Positions 25,547 to 40,960 of a DNA stretch of 64,000 nucleotides are shown here, in pieces (within the stretch, counting starts at the first letter, position 1; each line of letters begins with the position of its first letter). Below the pieces are notes generated by a model that saw only the letters and a program-made list of their open reading frames with translations, was not told the DNA's origin and did no database searches. This DNA comes from Maratus speciosus (taxonomy: Eukaryota; Arthropoda; Arachnida; Araneae; Salticidae): contig CAWVRF010001058.1 in NCBI GenBank assembly GCA_963932465.1, positions 558,001-622,000 on the forward strand. The letters are read 5' to 3'. Both the position numbers and the translations under genes were made by a program.

Positions 25547-28500
25547 CACGCAATTGAATTCCGCTGTAGGGCTCAAAATTAATTTATTAATAAATAATAA
25601 AGCGAAACCGAATATATTGTTTCAACAATCAAATCATTGTTAGAAAATTCATCAGAAAGAGTTACCGCATATAAAACACGCAATATTTATGAATTGAATC
25701 CCGGTGCAGGGCTCAAAATAAATTTCTTATTAAATAATAAAGCGAAACCGAATATATTGTTTCAACAATGAAAGCATTGTTAGAAAATTCATCAGAAAGA
25801 GTTACCGCATATAAAACACGCAATATTTATGAACTGAATCCCGGTGCAGGGCTCAAAATTAATTTCTTAATAAATAATAAAGCGAAACCGAATATATTGT
25901 TTCAACAATCAAAGGATTGTTAGAAAATTCATCAGAAAGAGTTACCGCATATAAAACACGCAATATTTATGAATTGATTTCCGGTGCAGGGCTGAAAATT
26001 AATTTTTTAATAAATAATAAAGCGAAACCGAATATATTGTTTCAACAATGAAAGCATTGTTAAAAAATTCATCAGAAAGAGTAACCGCATATAAAACACG
26101 CAATATTTATGAATTGAATTCCGGTGCAGGGCTGAAAATTAATTTCTTAATAAATAATAAAGCGAAACCGAATATATTGTTTCAACAATCAAAGCATTGT
26201 TAGAAAATTCATCAGAAAGAGTTACCGCATATAAAACACGCAATATTTATGAATTGAATTCCGGTGCAGGGCTGAAAATTAATTTCTTAATAAATAATAA
26301 AGCGAAACCGAATATATTGTTTCAACAATCAAAGCATTGTTAAAAAATTCATCAGAAAGAGTTACCGCATATAAAACACGCAATATTTATGAATTGAATT
26401 CCGGTGCAGGGCTGAAAATTAATTTCTTAATAAATAATAAAGCGAAACCGAATATATTGTTTCAACAATCAAAGCATTGTTAGAAAATTCATCAGAAAGA
26501 GTTACCGCATATAAAACACGCAATATTTATGAATTGATTTCCGGTGCAGGGCTGAAAATTAATTTCTTAATAAATAATAAAGCGAAACCGGATATATTGT
26601 TTCAACAATCAAAGCACTGTTAGAAAATTCATCAGAAAGAGTTACCGCAAATAAAACACGCAATTGAATTCCGGTGTAGGGCTCAAAATTAATTTATTAA
26701 TAAATAATAAAGCGAAACCGAATATATTGTTTCAACAATCAAAGCATTGTTAGAAAATTCATCAGAAAGAGTTACCGCATATAAAACACGCAATATTTAT
26801 GAATTGATTTCCGGTGCAGGGCTGAAAATTAATTTCTTAATAAATAATAAAGCGAAACCGGATATATTGTTTCAACAATCAAAGCACTGTTAGAAAATTC
26901 ATCAGAAAGAGTTACCGCAAATAAAACACGCAATTGAATTCCGGTGTAGGGCTCAAAATTAATTTATTAATAAATAATAAAGCGAAACCGAATATATTGT
27001 TTCAACAATCAAAGCATTGTTAGAAAATTCATCAGAAAGAGTTACCGCATATAAAACACGCAATATTTATGAATTGATTTCCGGTGCAGGGCTGAAAATT
27101 AATTTTTTAATAAATAATAAAGCGAAACCGAATATATTGTTTCAACAATGAAAGCATTGTTAGAATATTCATCAGAAAGAGTTACCGCATATAAAACACG
27201 CAATATTTATGAATTGAATTCCGGTGCAGGGCTGAAAATTAATTTCTTAATAAATAATAAAGCGAAACCGAATATATTGTTTCAACAATCAAAGCATTGT
27301 TAGAAAATTCATCAGAAAGAGTTACCGCGTATAAAACACGCAATATTTATGAATTGAATTCCGGTGCAGGGCTGAAAAATAATTTCTTAATAAATAATAA
27401 AGCGAAACCGAATATATTGTTTCAACAATCAAAGCATTGTTAGAAAATTCATCAGAAAGAGTTACCGCATATAAAACACGCAATATTGATGAACTGAATC
27501 CCGGTGCAGGGCTCAAAATTAATTTCTTAGTAAATAATAAAGCGAAACCGAATATATTGTTTCAACAATGAAAGCATTGTTAAAAAATTCATCAGAAAGA
27601 GTAACCGCATATAAAACACGCAATATTTATGAATTGAATTCCGGTGCAGGGCTGAAAATTAATTTCTTAATAAATAATAAAGCGAAACCGAATATATTGT
27701 TTCAACAATCAAAGCATTGTTAGAAAATTCATCAGAAAGAGTTACCGCATATAAAACACGCAATATTTATGAATTGATTTCCGGTCCAGGGCTGAAAATT
27801 AATTTCTTAATAAATAATAAAGCGAAACCGGATATATTGTTTCAAAAATCAAAGCACTGTTAGAAAATTCATCAGAAAGAGTTACCGCAAATAAAACACG
27901 CAATTGAATTCCGGTGTAGGGCTCAAAATTAATTTATTAATAAATAATAAAGCGAAACCGAATATATTGTTTCAACAATCAAAGCATTGTTAGAATATTC
28001 ATCAGAAAGAGTTATCGCATATAAAACACGCAATATTTATGAATTGAATTCCGGTGCAGGGCTGAAAATTAATTTCTTAATAAATAATAAAGCGAAACCG
28101 AATATATTGTTTCAACAATCAAAGCATTGTTAGAAAATTCATCAGAAAGAATTACCGCATATAAAACACCCAATATTTATGAATTGAATTCCGGTGCAGG
28201 GCTGAAAATTAATTTCTTAATAAATAATAAAGCGAAACCGAATATATTGTTTCAACAATCAAAGCATTGTTAAAAAATTCATCAGAAAGAGTTACCGCAT
28301 ATAAAACACGCAATATTTATGAATTGAATTCCGGTGCAGGGCTGAAAATTAATTTCTTAATAAATAATAAAGCGAAACCGAATATATTGTTTCAACAATC
28401 AAAGCATTGTTAGGAAATTCATCAGAAAGTGTTACCGCATATAAAACACGCAATATTTATGAACTGAATCCCGGTGCAGGGCTCAAAATTAATTTCTTAG

Positions 28501-29147
28501 TAAATAATAAAGCGAAACCGAATATATTGTTTAAACAATCAAAGCATTGTTAGAAAATTCATCAGAAAGAGTTACCGCATATAAAACACGCAATATTTAT
28601 GAATTGAATTCCGGTGCAGGGCTGAAAATTAATTTTTTAATAAATAATAAAGCGAAACCGAATATATTGTTTCAACAATGAAAGCATTGTTAAAAAATTC
28701 ATCAGAAAGAGTAACCGCATATAAAACACGCAATATTTATGAATTAAATTCCGGTGCAGGGCTGAAAATTAATTTCTTAATAAATAATAAAGCGAAACCG
28801 AATATATTGTTTCAACAATCAAAGCATTGTTAGAAAATTCATCAGAAAGAGTTACCGCATATAAAACACGCAATATTTATGAATTGATTTCCGGTCCAGG
28901 GCTGAAAATTAATTTCTTAATAAATAATAAAGCGAAACCGAATATATTGTTTCAACAATCAAAGCATTGTTAGAAAATTCATCAGAAAGAGTTACCGCAT
29001 ATAAAACACGCAATATTTATATAATTGATTTCCGGTGCAGGGCTGAAAATTAATTTATTAATAAATAATAAAGCGAAACCGGATATATTGTTTCAACAAT
29101 CAAAGCACTGTTAGAAAATTAATCAGAAAGAGTTACCGCAAATAAAA
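25547..29147 (+). repeat. HOR copy 2, 3601 bp, 26 units
   Basis: This copy has the same marker order as copy 1, with an additional 270-bp pair of one short and one long unit (short junctions 26657 and 26927). CCGGTCCAGG with TTTCAAAAATC recurs at 27781 and GCGTATAAAA at 27327, each 3601 bp after copy 1. The sequence between these markers is nearly identical by eye; one private change is CTGAAAAATAATTTC near 27373. Confidence 0.85.
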
Positions 29148-32100
29148 CACGCAATTGAATTCCGCTGTAGGGCTCAAAATTAATTTATTAATAAATAATA
29201 AAGCGAAACCGAATATATTGTTTCAACAATCAAATCATTGTTAGAAAATTCATCAGAAAGAGTTACCGCATATAAAACACGCAATATTTATGAATTGAAT
29301 CCCGGTGCAGGGCTCAAAATAAATTTCTTATTAAATAATAAAGCGAAACCGAATATATTGTTTCAACAATGAAAGCATTGTTAGAAAATTCATCAGAAAG
29401 AGTTACCGCATATAAAACACGCAATATTTATGAACTGAATCCCGGTGCAGGGCTCAAAATTAATTTCTTAATAAATAATAAAGCGAAACCGAATATATTG
29501 TTTCAACAATCAAAGGATTGTTAGAAAATTCATCAGAAAGAGTTACCGCATATAAAACACGCAATATTTATGAATTGATTTCCGGTGCAGGGCTGAAAAT
29601 TAATTTTTTAATAAATAATAAAGCGAAACCGAATATATTGTTTCAACAATGAAAGCATTGTTAAAAAATTCATCAGAAAGAGTAACCGCATATAAAACAC
29701 GCAATATTTATGAATTGAATTCCGGTGCAGGGCTGAAAATTAATTTCTTAATAAATAATAAAGCGAAACCGAATATATTGTTTCAACAATCAAAGCATTG
29801 TTAGAAAATTCATCAGAAAGAGTTACCGCATATAAAACACGCAATATTTATGAATTGAATTCCGGTGCAGGGCTGAAAATTAATTTCTTAATAAATAATA
29901 AAGCGAAACCGAATATATTGTTTCAACAATCAAAGCATTGTTAAAAAATTCATCAGAAAGAGTTACCGCATATAAAACACGCAATATTTATGAATTGAAT
30001 TCCGGTGCAGGGCTGAAAATTAATTTCTTAATAAATAATAAAGCGAAACCGAATATATTGTTTCAACAATCAAAGCATTGTTAGAAAATTCATCAGAAAG
30101 AGTTACCGCATATAAAACACGCAATATTTATGAATTGATTTCCGGTGCAGGGCTGAAAATTAATTTCTTAATAAATAATAAAGCGAAACCGGATATATTG
30201 TTTCAACAATCAAAGCACTGTTAGAAAATTCATCAGAAAGAGTTACCGCAAATAAAACACGCAATTGAATTCCGGTGTAGGGCTCAAAATTAATTTATTA
30301 ATAAATAATAAAGCGAAACCGAATATATTGTTTCAACAATCAAAGCATTGTTAGAAAATTCATCAGAAAGAGTTACCGCATATAAAACACGCAATATTTA
30401 TGAATTGATTTCCGGTGCAGGGCTGAAAATTAATTTTTTAATAAATAATAAAGCGAAACCGAATATATTGTTTCAACAATGAAAGCATTGTTAGAATATT
30501 CATCAGAAAGAGTTACCGCATATAAAACACGCAATATTTATGAATTGAATTCCGGTGCAGGGCTGAAAATTAATTTATTAATAAATAATAAAGCGAAACC
30601 GAATATATTGTTTCAACAATCAAAGCATTGTTAGAAAATTCATCAGAAAGAGTTACCGCATATAAAACACGCAATATTTATGAATTGATTTCCGGTGCAG
30701 GGCTGAAAATTAATTTTTTAATAAATAATAAAGCGAAACCGAATATATTGTTTCAACAATGAAAGCATTGTTAGAATATTCATCAGAAAGAGTTACCGCA
30801 TATAAAACACGCAATATTTATGAATTGAATTCCGGTGCAGGGCTGAAAATTAATTTCTTAATAAATAATAAAGCGAAACCGAATATATTGTTTCAACAAT
30901 CAAAGCATTGTTAGAAAATTCATCAGAAAGAGTTACCGCGTATAAAACACGCAATATTTATGAATTGAATTCCGGTGCAGGGCTGAAAATTAATTTCTTA
31001 ATAAATAATAAAGCGAAACCGAATATATTGTTTCAACAATCAAAGCATTGTTAGAAAATTCATCAGAAAGAGTTACCGCATATAAAACACGCAATATTGA
31101 TGAACTGAATCCCGGTGCAGGGCTCAAAATTAATTTCTTAGTAAATAATAAAGCGAAACCGAATATATTGTTTAAACAATCAAAGCATTGTTAGAAAATT
31201 CATCAGAAAGAGTTACCGCATATAAAACACGCAATATTTATGAATTGAATTCCGGTGCAGGGCTGAAAATTAATTTTTTAATAAATAATAAAGCGAAACC
31301 GAATATATTGTTTCAACAATGAAAGCATTGTTAAAAAATTCATCAGAAAGAGTAACCGCATATAAAACACGCAATATTTATGAATTGAATTCCGGTGCAG
31401 GGCTGAAAATTAATTTCTTAATAAATAATAAAGCGAAACCGAATATATTGTTTCAACAATCAAAGCATTGTTAGAAAATTCATCAGAAAGAGTTACCGCA
31501 TATAAAACACGCAATATTTATGAATTGATTTCCGGTCCAGGGCTGAAAATTAATTTCTTAATAAATAATAAAGCGAAACCGGATATATTGTTTCAAAAAT
31601 CAAAGCACTGTTAGAAAATTCATCAGAAAGAGTTACCGCAAATAAAACACGCAATTGAATTCCGGTGTAGGGCTCAAAATTAATTTATTAATAAATAATA
31701 AAGCGAAACCGAATATATTGTTTCAACAATCAAAGCATTGTTAGAATATTCATCAGAAAGAGTTATCGCATATAAAACACGCAATATTTATGAATTGAAT
31801 TCCGGTGCAGGGCTGAAAATTAATTTCTTAATAAATAATAAAGCGAAACCGAATATATTGTTTCAACAATCAAAGCATTGTTAGAAAATTCATCAGAAAG
31901 AGTTACCGCATATAAAACACCCAATATTTATGAATTGAATTCCGGTGCAGGGCTGAAAATTAATTTCTTAATAAATAATAAAGCGAAACCGAATATATTG
32001 TTTCAACAATCAAAGCATTGTTAAAAAATTCATCAGAAAGAGTTACCGCATATAAAACACGCAATATTTATGAATTGAATTCCGGTGCAGGGCTGAAAAT

Positions 32101-32758
32101 TAATTTCTTAATAAATAATAAAGCGAAACCGAATATATTGTTTCAAAAATCAAAGCATTGTTAGGAAATTCATCAGAAAGTGTTACCGCATATAAAACAC
32201 GCAATATTTATGAACTGAATCCCGGTGCAGGGCTCAAAATTAATTTCTTAGTAAATAATAAAGCGAAACCGAATATATTGTTTCAACAATGAAAGCATTG
32301 TTAAAAAATTCATCAGAAAGAGTAACCGCATATAAAACACGCAATATTTATGAATTAAATTCCGGTGCAGGGCTGAAAATTAATTTCTTAATAAATAATA
32401 AAGCGAAACCGAATATATTGTTTCAACAATCAAAGCATTGTTAGAAAATTCATCAGAAAGAGTTACCGCATATAAAACACGCAATATTTATGAATTGATT
32501 TCCGGTCCAGGGCTGAAAATTAATTTCTTAATAAATAATAAAGCGAAACCGAATATATTGTTTCAACAATCAAAGCATTGTTAGAAAATTCATCAGAAAG
32601 AGTTACCGCATATAAAACACGCAATATTTATATAATTGATTTCCGGTGCAGGGCTGAAAATTAATTTATTAATAAATAATAAAGCGAAACCGGATATATT
32701 GTTTCAACAATCAAAGCACTGTTAGAAAATTAATCAGAAAGAGTTACCGCAAATAAAA
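29148..32758 (+). repeat. HOR copy 3, 3611 bp, 26 units
   Basis: The marker order is as in copy 2 but without the extra 270-bp pair. It gains a two-unit repeat of the TTTATTAATA and TTTTTTAATAAA types (about 30400-30760), and it has lost one unit by a 140-bp deletion that left a hybrid unit near 32241-32320. Short junctions lie at 30258, 31648 and 32759. Confidence 0.82.
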
Positions 32759-35700
32759 CACGCAATTGAATTCCGCTGTAGGGCTCAAAATTAATTTATT
32801 AATAAATAATAAAGCGAAACCGAATATATTGTTTCAACAATCAAATCATTGTTAGAAAATTCATCAGAAAGAGTTACCGCATATAAAACACGCAATATTT
32901 ATGAATTGAATCCCGGTGCAGGGCTCAAAATAAATTTCTTATTAAATAATAAAGCGAAACCGAATATATTGTTTCAACAATGAAAGCATTGTTAGAAAAT
33001 TCATCAGAAAGAGTTACCGCATATAAAACACGCAATATTTATGAACTGAATCCCGGTGCAGGGCTCAAAATTAATTTCTTAATAAATAATAAAGCGAAAC
33101 CGAATATATTGTTTCAACAATCAAAGGATTGTTAGAAAATTCATCAGAAAGAGTTACCGCATATAAAACACGCAATATTTATGAATTGATTTCCGGTGCA
33201 GGGCTGAAAATTAATTTTTTAATAAATAATAAAGCGAAACCGAATATATTGTTTCAACAATGAAAGCATTGTTAAAAAATTCATCAGAAAGAGTAACCGC
33301 ATATAAAACACGCAATATTTATGAATTGAATTCCGGTGCAGGGCTGAAAATTAATTTCTTAATAAATAATAAAGCGAAACCGAATATATTGTTTCAACAA
33401 TCAAAGCATTGTTAGAAAATTCATCAGAAAGAGTTACCGCATATAAAACACGCAATATTTATGAATTGAATTCCGGTGCAGGGCTGAAAATTAATTTCTT
33501 AATAAATAATAAAGCGAAACCGAATATATTGTTTCAACAATCAAAGCATTGTTAAAAAATTCATCAGAAAGAGTTACCGCATATAAAACACGCAATATTT
33601 ATGAATTGAATTCCGGTGCAGGGCTGAAAATTAATTTCTTAATAAATAATAAAGCGAAACCGAATATATTGTTTCAACAATCAAAGCATTGTTAGAAAAT
33701 TCATCAGAAAGAGTTACCGCATATAAAACACGCAATATTTATGAATTGATTTCCGGTGCAGGGCTGAAAATTAATTTCTTAATAAATAATAAAGCGAAAC
33801 CGGATATATTGTTTCAACAATCAAAGCACTGTTAGAAAATTCATCAGAAAGAGTTACCGCAAATAAAACACGCAATTGAATTCCGGTGTAGGGCTCAAAA
33901 TTAATTTATTAATAAATAATAAAGCGAAACCGAATATATTGTTTCAACAATCAAAGCATTGTTAGAAAATTCATCAGAAAGAGTTACCGCATATAAAACA
34001 CGCAATATTTATGAATTGATTTCCGGTGCAGGGCTGAAAATTAATTTTTTAATAAATAATAAAGCGAAACCGAATATATTGTTTCAACAATGAAAGCATT
34101 GTTAGAATATTCATCAGAAAGAGTTACCGCATATAAAACACGCAATATTTATGAATTGAATTCCGGTGCAGGGCTGAAAATTAATTTATTAATAAATAAT
34201 AAAGCGAAACCGAATATATTGTTTCAACAATCAAAGCATTGTTAGAAAATTCATCAGAAAGAGTTACCGCATATAAAACACGCAATATTTATGAATTGAT
34301 TTCCGGTGCAGGGCTGAAAATTAATTTTTTAATAAATAATAAAGCGAAACCGAATATATTGTTTCAACAATGAAAGCATTGTTAGAATATTCATCAGAAA
34401 GAGTTACCGCATATAAAACACGCAATATTTATGAATTGAATTCCGGTGCAGGGCTGAAAATTAATTTCTTAATAAATAATAAAGCGAAACCGAATATATT
34501 GTTTCAACAATCAAAGCATTGTTAGAAAATTCATCAGAAAGAGTTACCGCGTATAAAACACGCAATATTTATGAATTGAATTCCGGTGCAGGGCTGAAAA
34601 TTAATTTCTTAATAAATAATAAAGCGAAACCGAATATATTGTTTCAACAATCAAAGCATTGTTAGAAAATTCATCAGAAAGAGTTACCGCATATAAAACA
34701 CGCAATATTGATGAACTGAATCCCGGTGCAGGGCTCAAAATTAATTTCTTAGTAAATAATAAAGCGAAACCGAATATATTGTTTAAACAATCAAAGCATT
34801 GTTAGAAAATTCATCAGAAAGAGTTACCGCATATAAAACACGCAATATTTATGAATTGAATTCCGGTGCAGGGCTGAAAATTAATTTTTTAATAAATAAT
34901 AAAGCGAAACCGAATATATTGTTTCAACAATGAAAGCATTGTTAAAAAATTCATCAGAAAGAGTAACCGCATATAAAACACGCAATATTTATGAATTGAA
35001 TTCCGGTGCAGGGCTGAAAATTAATTTCTTAATAAATAATAAAGCGAAACCGAATATATTGTTTCAACAATCAAAGCATTGTTAGAAAATTCATCAGAAA
35101 GAGTTACCGCATATAAAACACGCAATATTTATGAATTGATTTCCGGTCCAGGGCTGAAAATTAATTTCTTAATAAATAATAAAGCGAAACCGGATATATT
35201 GTTTCAAAAATCAAAGCACTGTTAGAAAATTCATCAGAAAGAGTTACCGCAAATAAAACACGCAATTGAATTCCGGTGTAGGGCTCAAAATTAATTTATT
35301 AATAAATAATAAAGCGAAACCGAATATATTGTTTCAACAATCAAAGCATTGTTAGAATATTCATCAGAAAGAGTTATCGCATATAAAACACGCAATATTT
35401 ATGAATTGAATTCCGGTGCAGGGCTGAAAATTAATTTCTTAATAAATAATAAAGCGAAACCGAATATATTGTTTCAACAATCAAAGCATTGTTAGAAAAT
35501 TCATCAGAAAGAGTTACCGCATATAAAACACCCAATATTTATGAATTGAATTCCGGTGCAGGGCTGAAAATTAATTTCTTAATAAATAATAAAGCGAAAC
35601 CGAATATATTGTTTCAACAATCAAAGCATTGTTAAAAAATTCATCAGAAAGAGTTACCGCATATAAAACACGCAATATTTATGAATTGAATTCCGGTGCA

Positions 35701-36510
35701 GGGCTGAAAATTAATTTCTTAATAAATAATAAAGCGAAACCGAATATATTGTTTCAAAAATCAAAGCATTGTTAGGAAATTCATCAGAAAGTGTTACCGC
35801 ATATAAAACACGCAATATTTATGAACTGAATCCCGGTGCAGGGCTCAAAATTAATTTCTTAGTAAATAATAAAGCGAAACCGAATATATTGTTTTAAACA
35901 ATCAAAGCATTGTTAGAAAATTCATCAGAAAGAGTTACCGCATATAAAACACGCAATATTTATGAATTGAATTCCGGTGCAGGGCTGAAAATTAATTTTT
36001 TAATAAATAATAAAGCGAAACCGAATATATTGTTTCAACAATGAAAGCATTGTTAAAAAATTCATCAGAAAGAGTAACCGCATATAAAACACGCAATATT
36101 TATGAATTAAATTCCGGTGCAGGGCTGAAAATTAATTTCTTAATAAATAATAAAGCGAAACCGAATATATTGTTTCAACAATCAAAGCATTGTTAGAAAA
36201 TTCATCAGAAAGAGTTACCGCATATAAAACACGCAATATTTATGAATTGATTTCCGGTCCAGGGCTGAAAATTAATTTCTTAATAAATAATAAAGCGAAA
36301 CCGAATATATTGTTTCAACAATCAAAGCATTGTTAGAAAATTCATCAGAAAGAGTTACCGCATATAAAACACGCAATATTTATATAATTGATTTCCGGTG
36401 CAGGGCTGAAAATTAATTTATTAATAAATAATAAAGCGAAACCGGATATATTGTTTCAACAATCAAAGCACTGTTAGAAAATTAATCAGAAAGAGTTACC
36501 GCAAATAAAA
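32759..36510 (+). repeat. HOR copy 4, 3752 bp, 27 units
   Basis: This copy keeps the two-unit gain of copy 3 (about 34010-34370) and retains the unit lost in the copy-3 hybrid. It has a private extra T in GTTTTAAACAATC (35893). CCGGTCCAGG with TTTCAAAAATC is at 35143, 3611 bp after its copy-3 equivalent at 31532. Short junctions are at 33869, 35259 and 36511. Confidence 0.82.
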
Positions 36511-39500
36511 CACGCAATTGAATTCCGCTGTAGGGCTCAAAATTAATTTATTAATAAATAATAAAGCGAAACCGAATATATTGTTTCAACAATCAAATCA
36601 TTGTTAGAAAATTCATCAGAAAGAGTTACCGCATATAAAACACGCAATATTTATGAATTGAATCCCGGTGCAGGGCTCAAAATAAATTTCTTATTAAATA
36701 ATAAAGCGAAACCGAATATATTGTTTCAACAATGAAAGCATTGTTAGAAAATTCATCAGAAAGAGTTACCGCATATAAAACACGCAATATTTATGAACTG
36801 AATCCCGGTGCAGGGCTCAAAATTAATTTCTTAATAAATAATAAAGCGAAACCGAATATATTGTTTCAACAATCAAAGGATTGTTAGAAAATTCATCAGA
36901 AAGAGTTACCGCATATAAAACACGCAATATTTATGAATTGAATTCCGGTGCAGGGCTGAAAATTAATTTTTTAATAAATAATAAAGCGAAACCGAATATA
37001 TTGTTTCAACAATGAAAGCATTGTTAAAAAATTCATCAGAAAGAGTAACCGCATATAAAACACGCAATATTTATGAATTGAATTCCGGTGCAGGGCTGAA
37101 AATTAATTTCTTAATAAATAATAAAGCGAAACCGAATATATTGTTTCAACAATCAAAGCATTGTTAGAAAATTCATCAGAAAGAGTTACCGCATATAAAA
37201 CACGCAATATTTATGAATTGAATTCCGGTGCAGGGCTGAAAATTAATTTCTTAATAAATAATAAAGCGAAACCGAATATATTGTTTCAACAATCAAAGCA
37301 TTGTTAAAAAATTCATCAGAAAGAGTTACCGCATATAAAACACGCAATATTTATGAATTGAATTCCGGTGCAGGGCTGAAAATTAATTTCTTAATAAATA
37401 ATAAAGCGAAACCGAATATATTGTTTCAACAATCAAAGCATTGTTAGAAAATTCATCAGAAAGAGTTACCGCATATAAAACACGCAATATTTATGAATTG
37501 ATTTCCGGTGCAGGGCTGAAAATTAATTTCTTAATAAATAATAAAGCGAAACCGGATATATTGTTTCAACAATCCAAGCACTGTTAGAAAATTCATCAGA
37601 AAGAGTTACCGCAAATAAAACACGCAATTGAATTCCGGTGTAGGGCTCAAAATTAATTTATTAATAAATAATAAAGCGAAACCGAATATATTGTTTCAAC
37701 AATCAAAGCATTGTTAGAAAATTCATCAGAAAGAGTTACCGCATATAAAACACGCAATATTTATGAATTGATTTCCGGTGCAGGGCTGAAAATTAATTTT
37801 TTAATAAATAATAAAGCGAAACCGAATATATTGTTTCAACAATGAAAGCATTGTTAGAATATTCATCAGAAAGAGTTACCGCATATAAAACACGCAATAT
37901 TTATGAATTGAATTCCGGTGCAGGGCTGAAAATTAATTTCTCAATAAATAATAAAGCGAAACCGAATATATTGTTTCAACAATCAAAGCATTGTTAGAAA
38001 ATTCATCAGAAAGAGTTACCGCGTATAAAACACGCAATATTTATGAATTGAATTCCGGTGCAGGGCTGAAAATTAATTTCTTAATAAATAATAAAGCGAA
38101 ACCGAATATATTTTTCAACAATCAAAGCATTGTTAGAAAATTCATCAGAAAGAGTTACCGCATATAAAACACGCAATATTGATGAATTGAATCCCGGTGC
38201 AGGGCTCAAAATTAATTTCTTAGTAAATAATAAAGCGAAACCGAATATATTGTTTAAACAATCAAAGCATTGTTAGAAAATTCATCAGAAAGGGTTACCG
38301 CATATAAAACACGCAATATTTATGTATTGAATTCCGGTGCAGGGCTGAAAATTAATTTTTTAATAAATAATAAAGCGAAACCGAATATATTGTTTCAACA
38401 ATGAAAGCATTGTTAAAAAATTCATCAGAAAGAGTAACCGCATATAAAACACGCAATATTTATGAATTGAATTCCGGTGCAGGGCTGAAAATTAATTTCT
38501 TAATAAATAATAAAGCGAAACTGAATATATTGTTTCAACAATCAAAGCATTGTTAGAAAATTCATCAGAAAGAGTTACCGCATATAAAACACGCAATATT
38601 TATGAATTGATATCCGGTCCAGGGCTGAAAATTAATTTCTTAATAAATAATAAAGCGAAACCGAATATATTGTTTCAACAATCAAAGCATTGTTAGAAAA
38701 TTCATCAGAAAGAGTTACCGCATATAAAACACGCAATATTTATGAATTGAATCCCGGTGCAGGGCTCAAAATTAATTTCTTAGTAAATAATAAAGCGAAA
38801 CCGAATATATTGTTTAAACAATCAAAGCATTGTTAGAAAATTCATCAGAAAGAGTTACCGCATATAAAACACGCAATATTTATGAATTGAATTCCGGTGC
38901 AGGGCTGAAAATTAATTTTTTAATAAATAATAAAGCGAAACCGAATATATTGTTTCAACAATGAAAGCATTGTTAAAAAATTCATCAGAAAGAGTAACCG
39001 CATATAAAACACGCAATATTTATGAATTGAATTCCGGTGCAGGGCTGAAAATTAATTTCTTAATAAATAATAAAGCGAAACCGAATATATTGTTTCAACA
39101 ATCAAAGCATTGTTAGAAAATTCATCAGAAAGAGTTACCGCATATAAAACACGCAATATTTATGAATTGATTTCCGGTCCAGGGCTGAAAATTAATTTTT
39201 TAATAAATAATAAAGCGAAACCGAATATATTGTTTCAACAATCAAAGCATTGTTAGAAAATTCATCAGAAAGAGTTACCGCATATAAAACACGCAATATT
39301 TATGAATTGATTTCCGGTGCAGGGCTGAAAATTAATTTCTTAATAAATAATAAAGCGAAACCGGATATATTGTTTCAACAATCAAAGCACTGTTAGAAAA
39401 TTCATCAGAAAGAGTTACCGCAAATAAAACACGCAATTGAATTCCGCTCTAGGGCTCAAAATTAATTTATTAATAAATAATAAAGCGAAACCGAATATAT

Positions 39501-40960
39501 TGTTTCAACAATCAAAGCATTGTTAGAAAATTCATCAGAAAGAGTTACCGCATATAAAACACGCAATATTTATGAATTGAATCCCGGTGCAGGGCTCAAA
39601 ATTAATTTCTTAGTAAATAATAAAGCGAAACCGAATATATTGTTTAAACAATCAAAGCATTGTTAGAAAATTCATCAGAAAGAGTTACCGCATATAAAAC
39701 ACGCAATATTTATGAATTGAATACCGGTGCAGGGCTCAAAATTAATTTAATAATAAATAATAAAGCGAAACCGAATATATTGTTTCAACAATCAAAGCAT
39801 TGTTAGAAAATTCAACAGAATGAGTTACCGCATATAAAACACGCAATATTTATGAATTGAATTCCGGTGCAGGGCTGAAAATTAATTTCTTAATAAATAA
39901 TAAAGCGAAACCGAATATAGTGTTTCAACAATCAAAGCATTGTTAGAAAATTCATCAGAAAGAGTTACCGCATATAAAACACCCAATATTTATGAATTGA
40001 ATTCCGGTGCAGGGCTGAAAATTAATTTCTTAATAAATAATAAAGCGAAACCGAATATATTGTTTCAACAATCAAAGCATTGTTAAAAAATTCATCAGAA
40101 AGAGTTACCGCATATAAAACACGCAATATTTATGAATTGAATTCCGGTGCAGGGCTGAAAATTAATTTCTTAATAAATAATAAAGCGAAACCGAATATAT
40201 TGTTTCAAAAATCAAAGCATTGTTAGGAAATTCATCAGAAAGTGTTACCGCATATAAAACACGCAATATTTATGAACTGAATCCCGGTGCAGGGCTCAAA
40301 ATTAATTTCTTAGTAAATAATAAAGCGAAACCGAATATATTGTTTAAACAATCAAAGCATTGTTAGAAAATTCATCAGAAAGAGTTACCGCATATAAAAC
40401 ACGCAATATTTATGAATTGAATTCCGGTGCAGGGCTGAAAATTAATTTTTTAATAAATAATAAAGCGAAACCGAATATATTGTTTCAACAATGAAAGCAT
40501 TGTTAAAAAATTCATCAGAAAGAGTAACCGCATATAAAACACGCAATATTTATGAATTAAATTCCGGTGCAGGGCTGAAAATTAATTTCTTAATAAATAA
40601 TAAAGCGAAACCGAATATATTGTTTCAACAATCAAAGCATTGTTAGAAAATTCATCAGAAAGAGTTACCGCATATAAAACACGCAATATTTATGAATTGA
40701 TTTCCGGTCCAGGGCTGAAAATTAATTTCTTAATAAATAATAAAGCGAAACCGAATATATTGTTTCAACAATCAAAGCATTGTTAGAAAATTCATCAGAA
40801 AGAGTTACCGCATATAAAACACGCAATATTTTTATAATTGATTTCCGGTGCAGGGCTGAAAATTAATTTATTAATAAATAATAAAGCGAAACCGGATATA
40901 TTGTTTCAACAATCAAAGCACTGTTAGAAAATTAATCAGAAAGAGTTACCGCAAATAAAA
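36511..40960 (+). repeat. HOR copy 5, 4450 bp, 32 units
   Basis: This copy is larger because of added units near 38200-39950, which include AGGGTTACC with TATGTATTG, GATATCCGGTCC, CTGAATATATTG, CCGCTCTAGGG, GAATACCGG with TTTAATAATAAA, and GAATATAGTG. A single-base loss gives ATATATTTTTCAAC at about 38106. Everything from about 35500 to 39950 recurs 4450 bp downstream. Confidence 0.85.
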
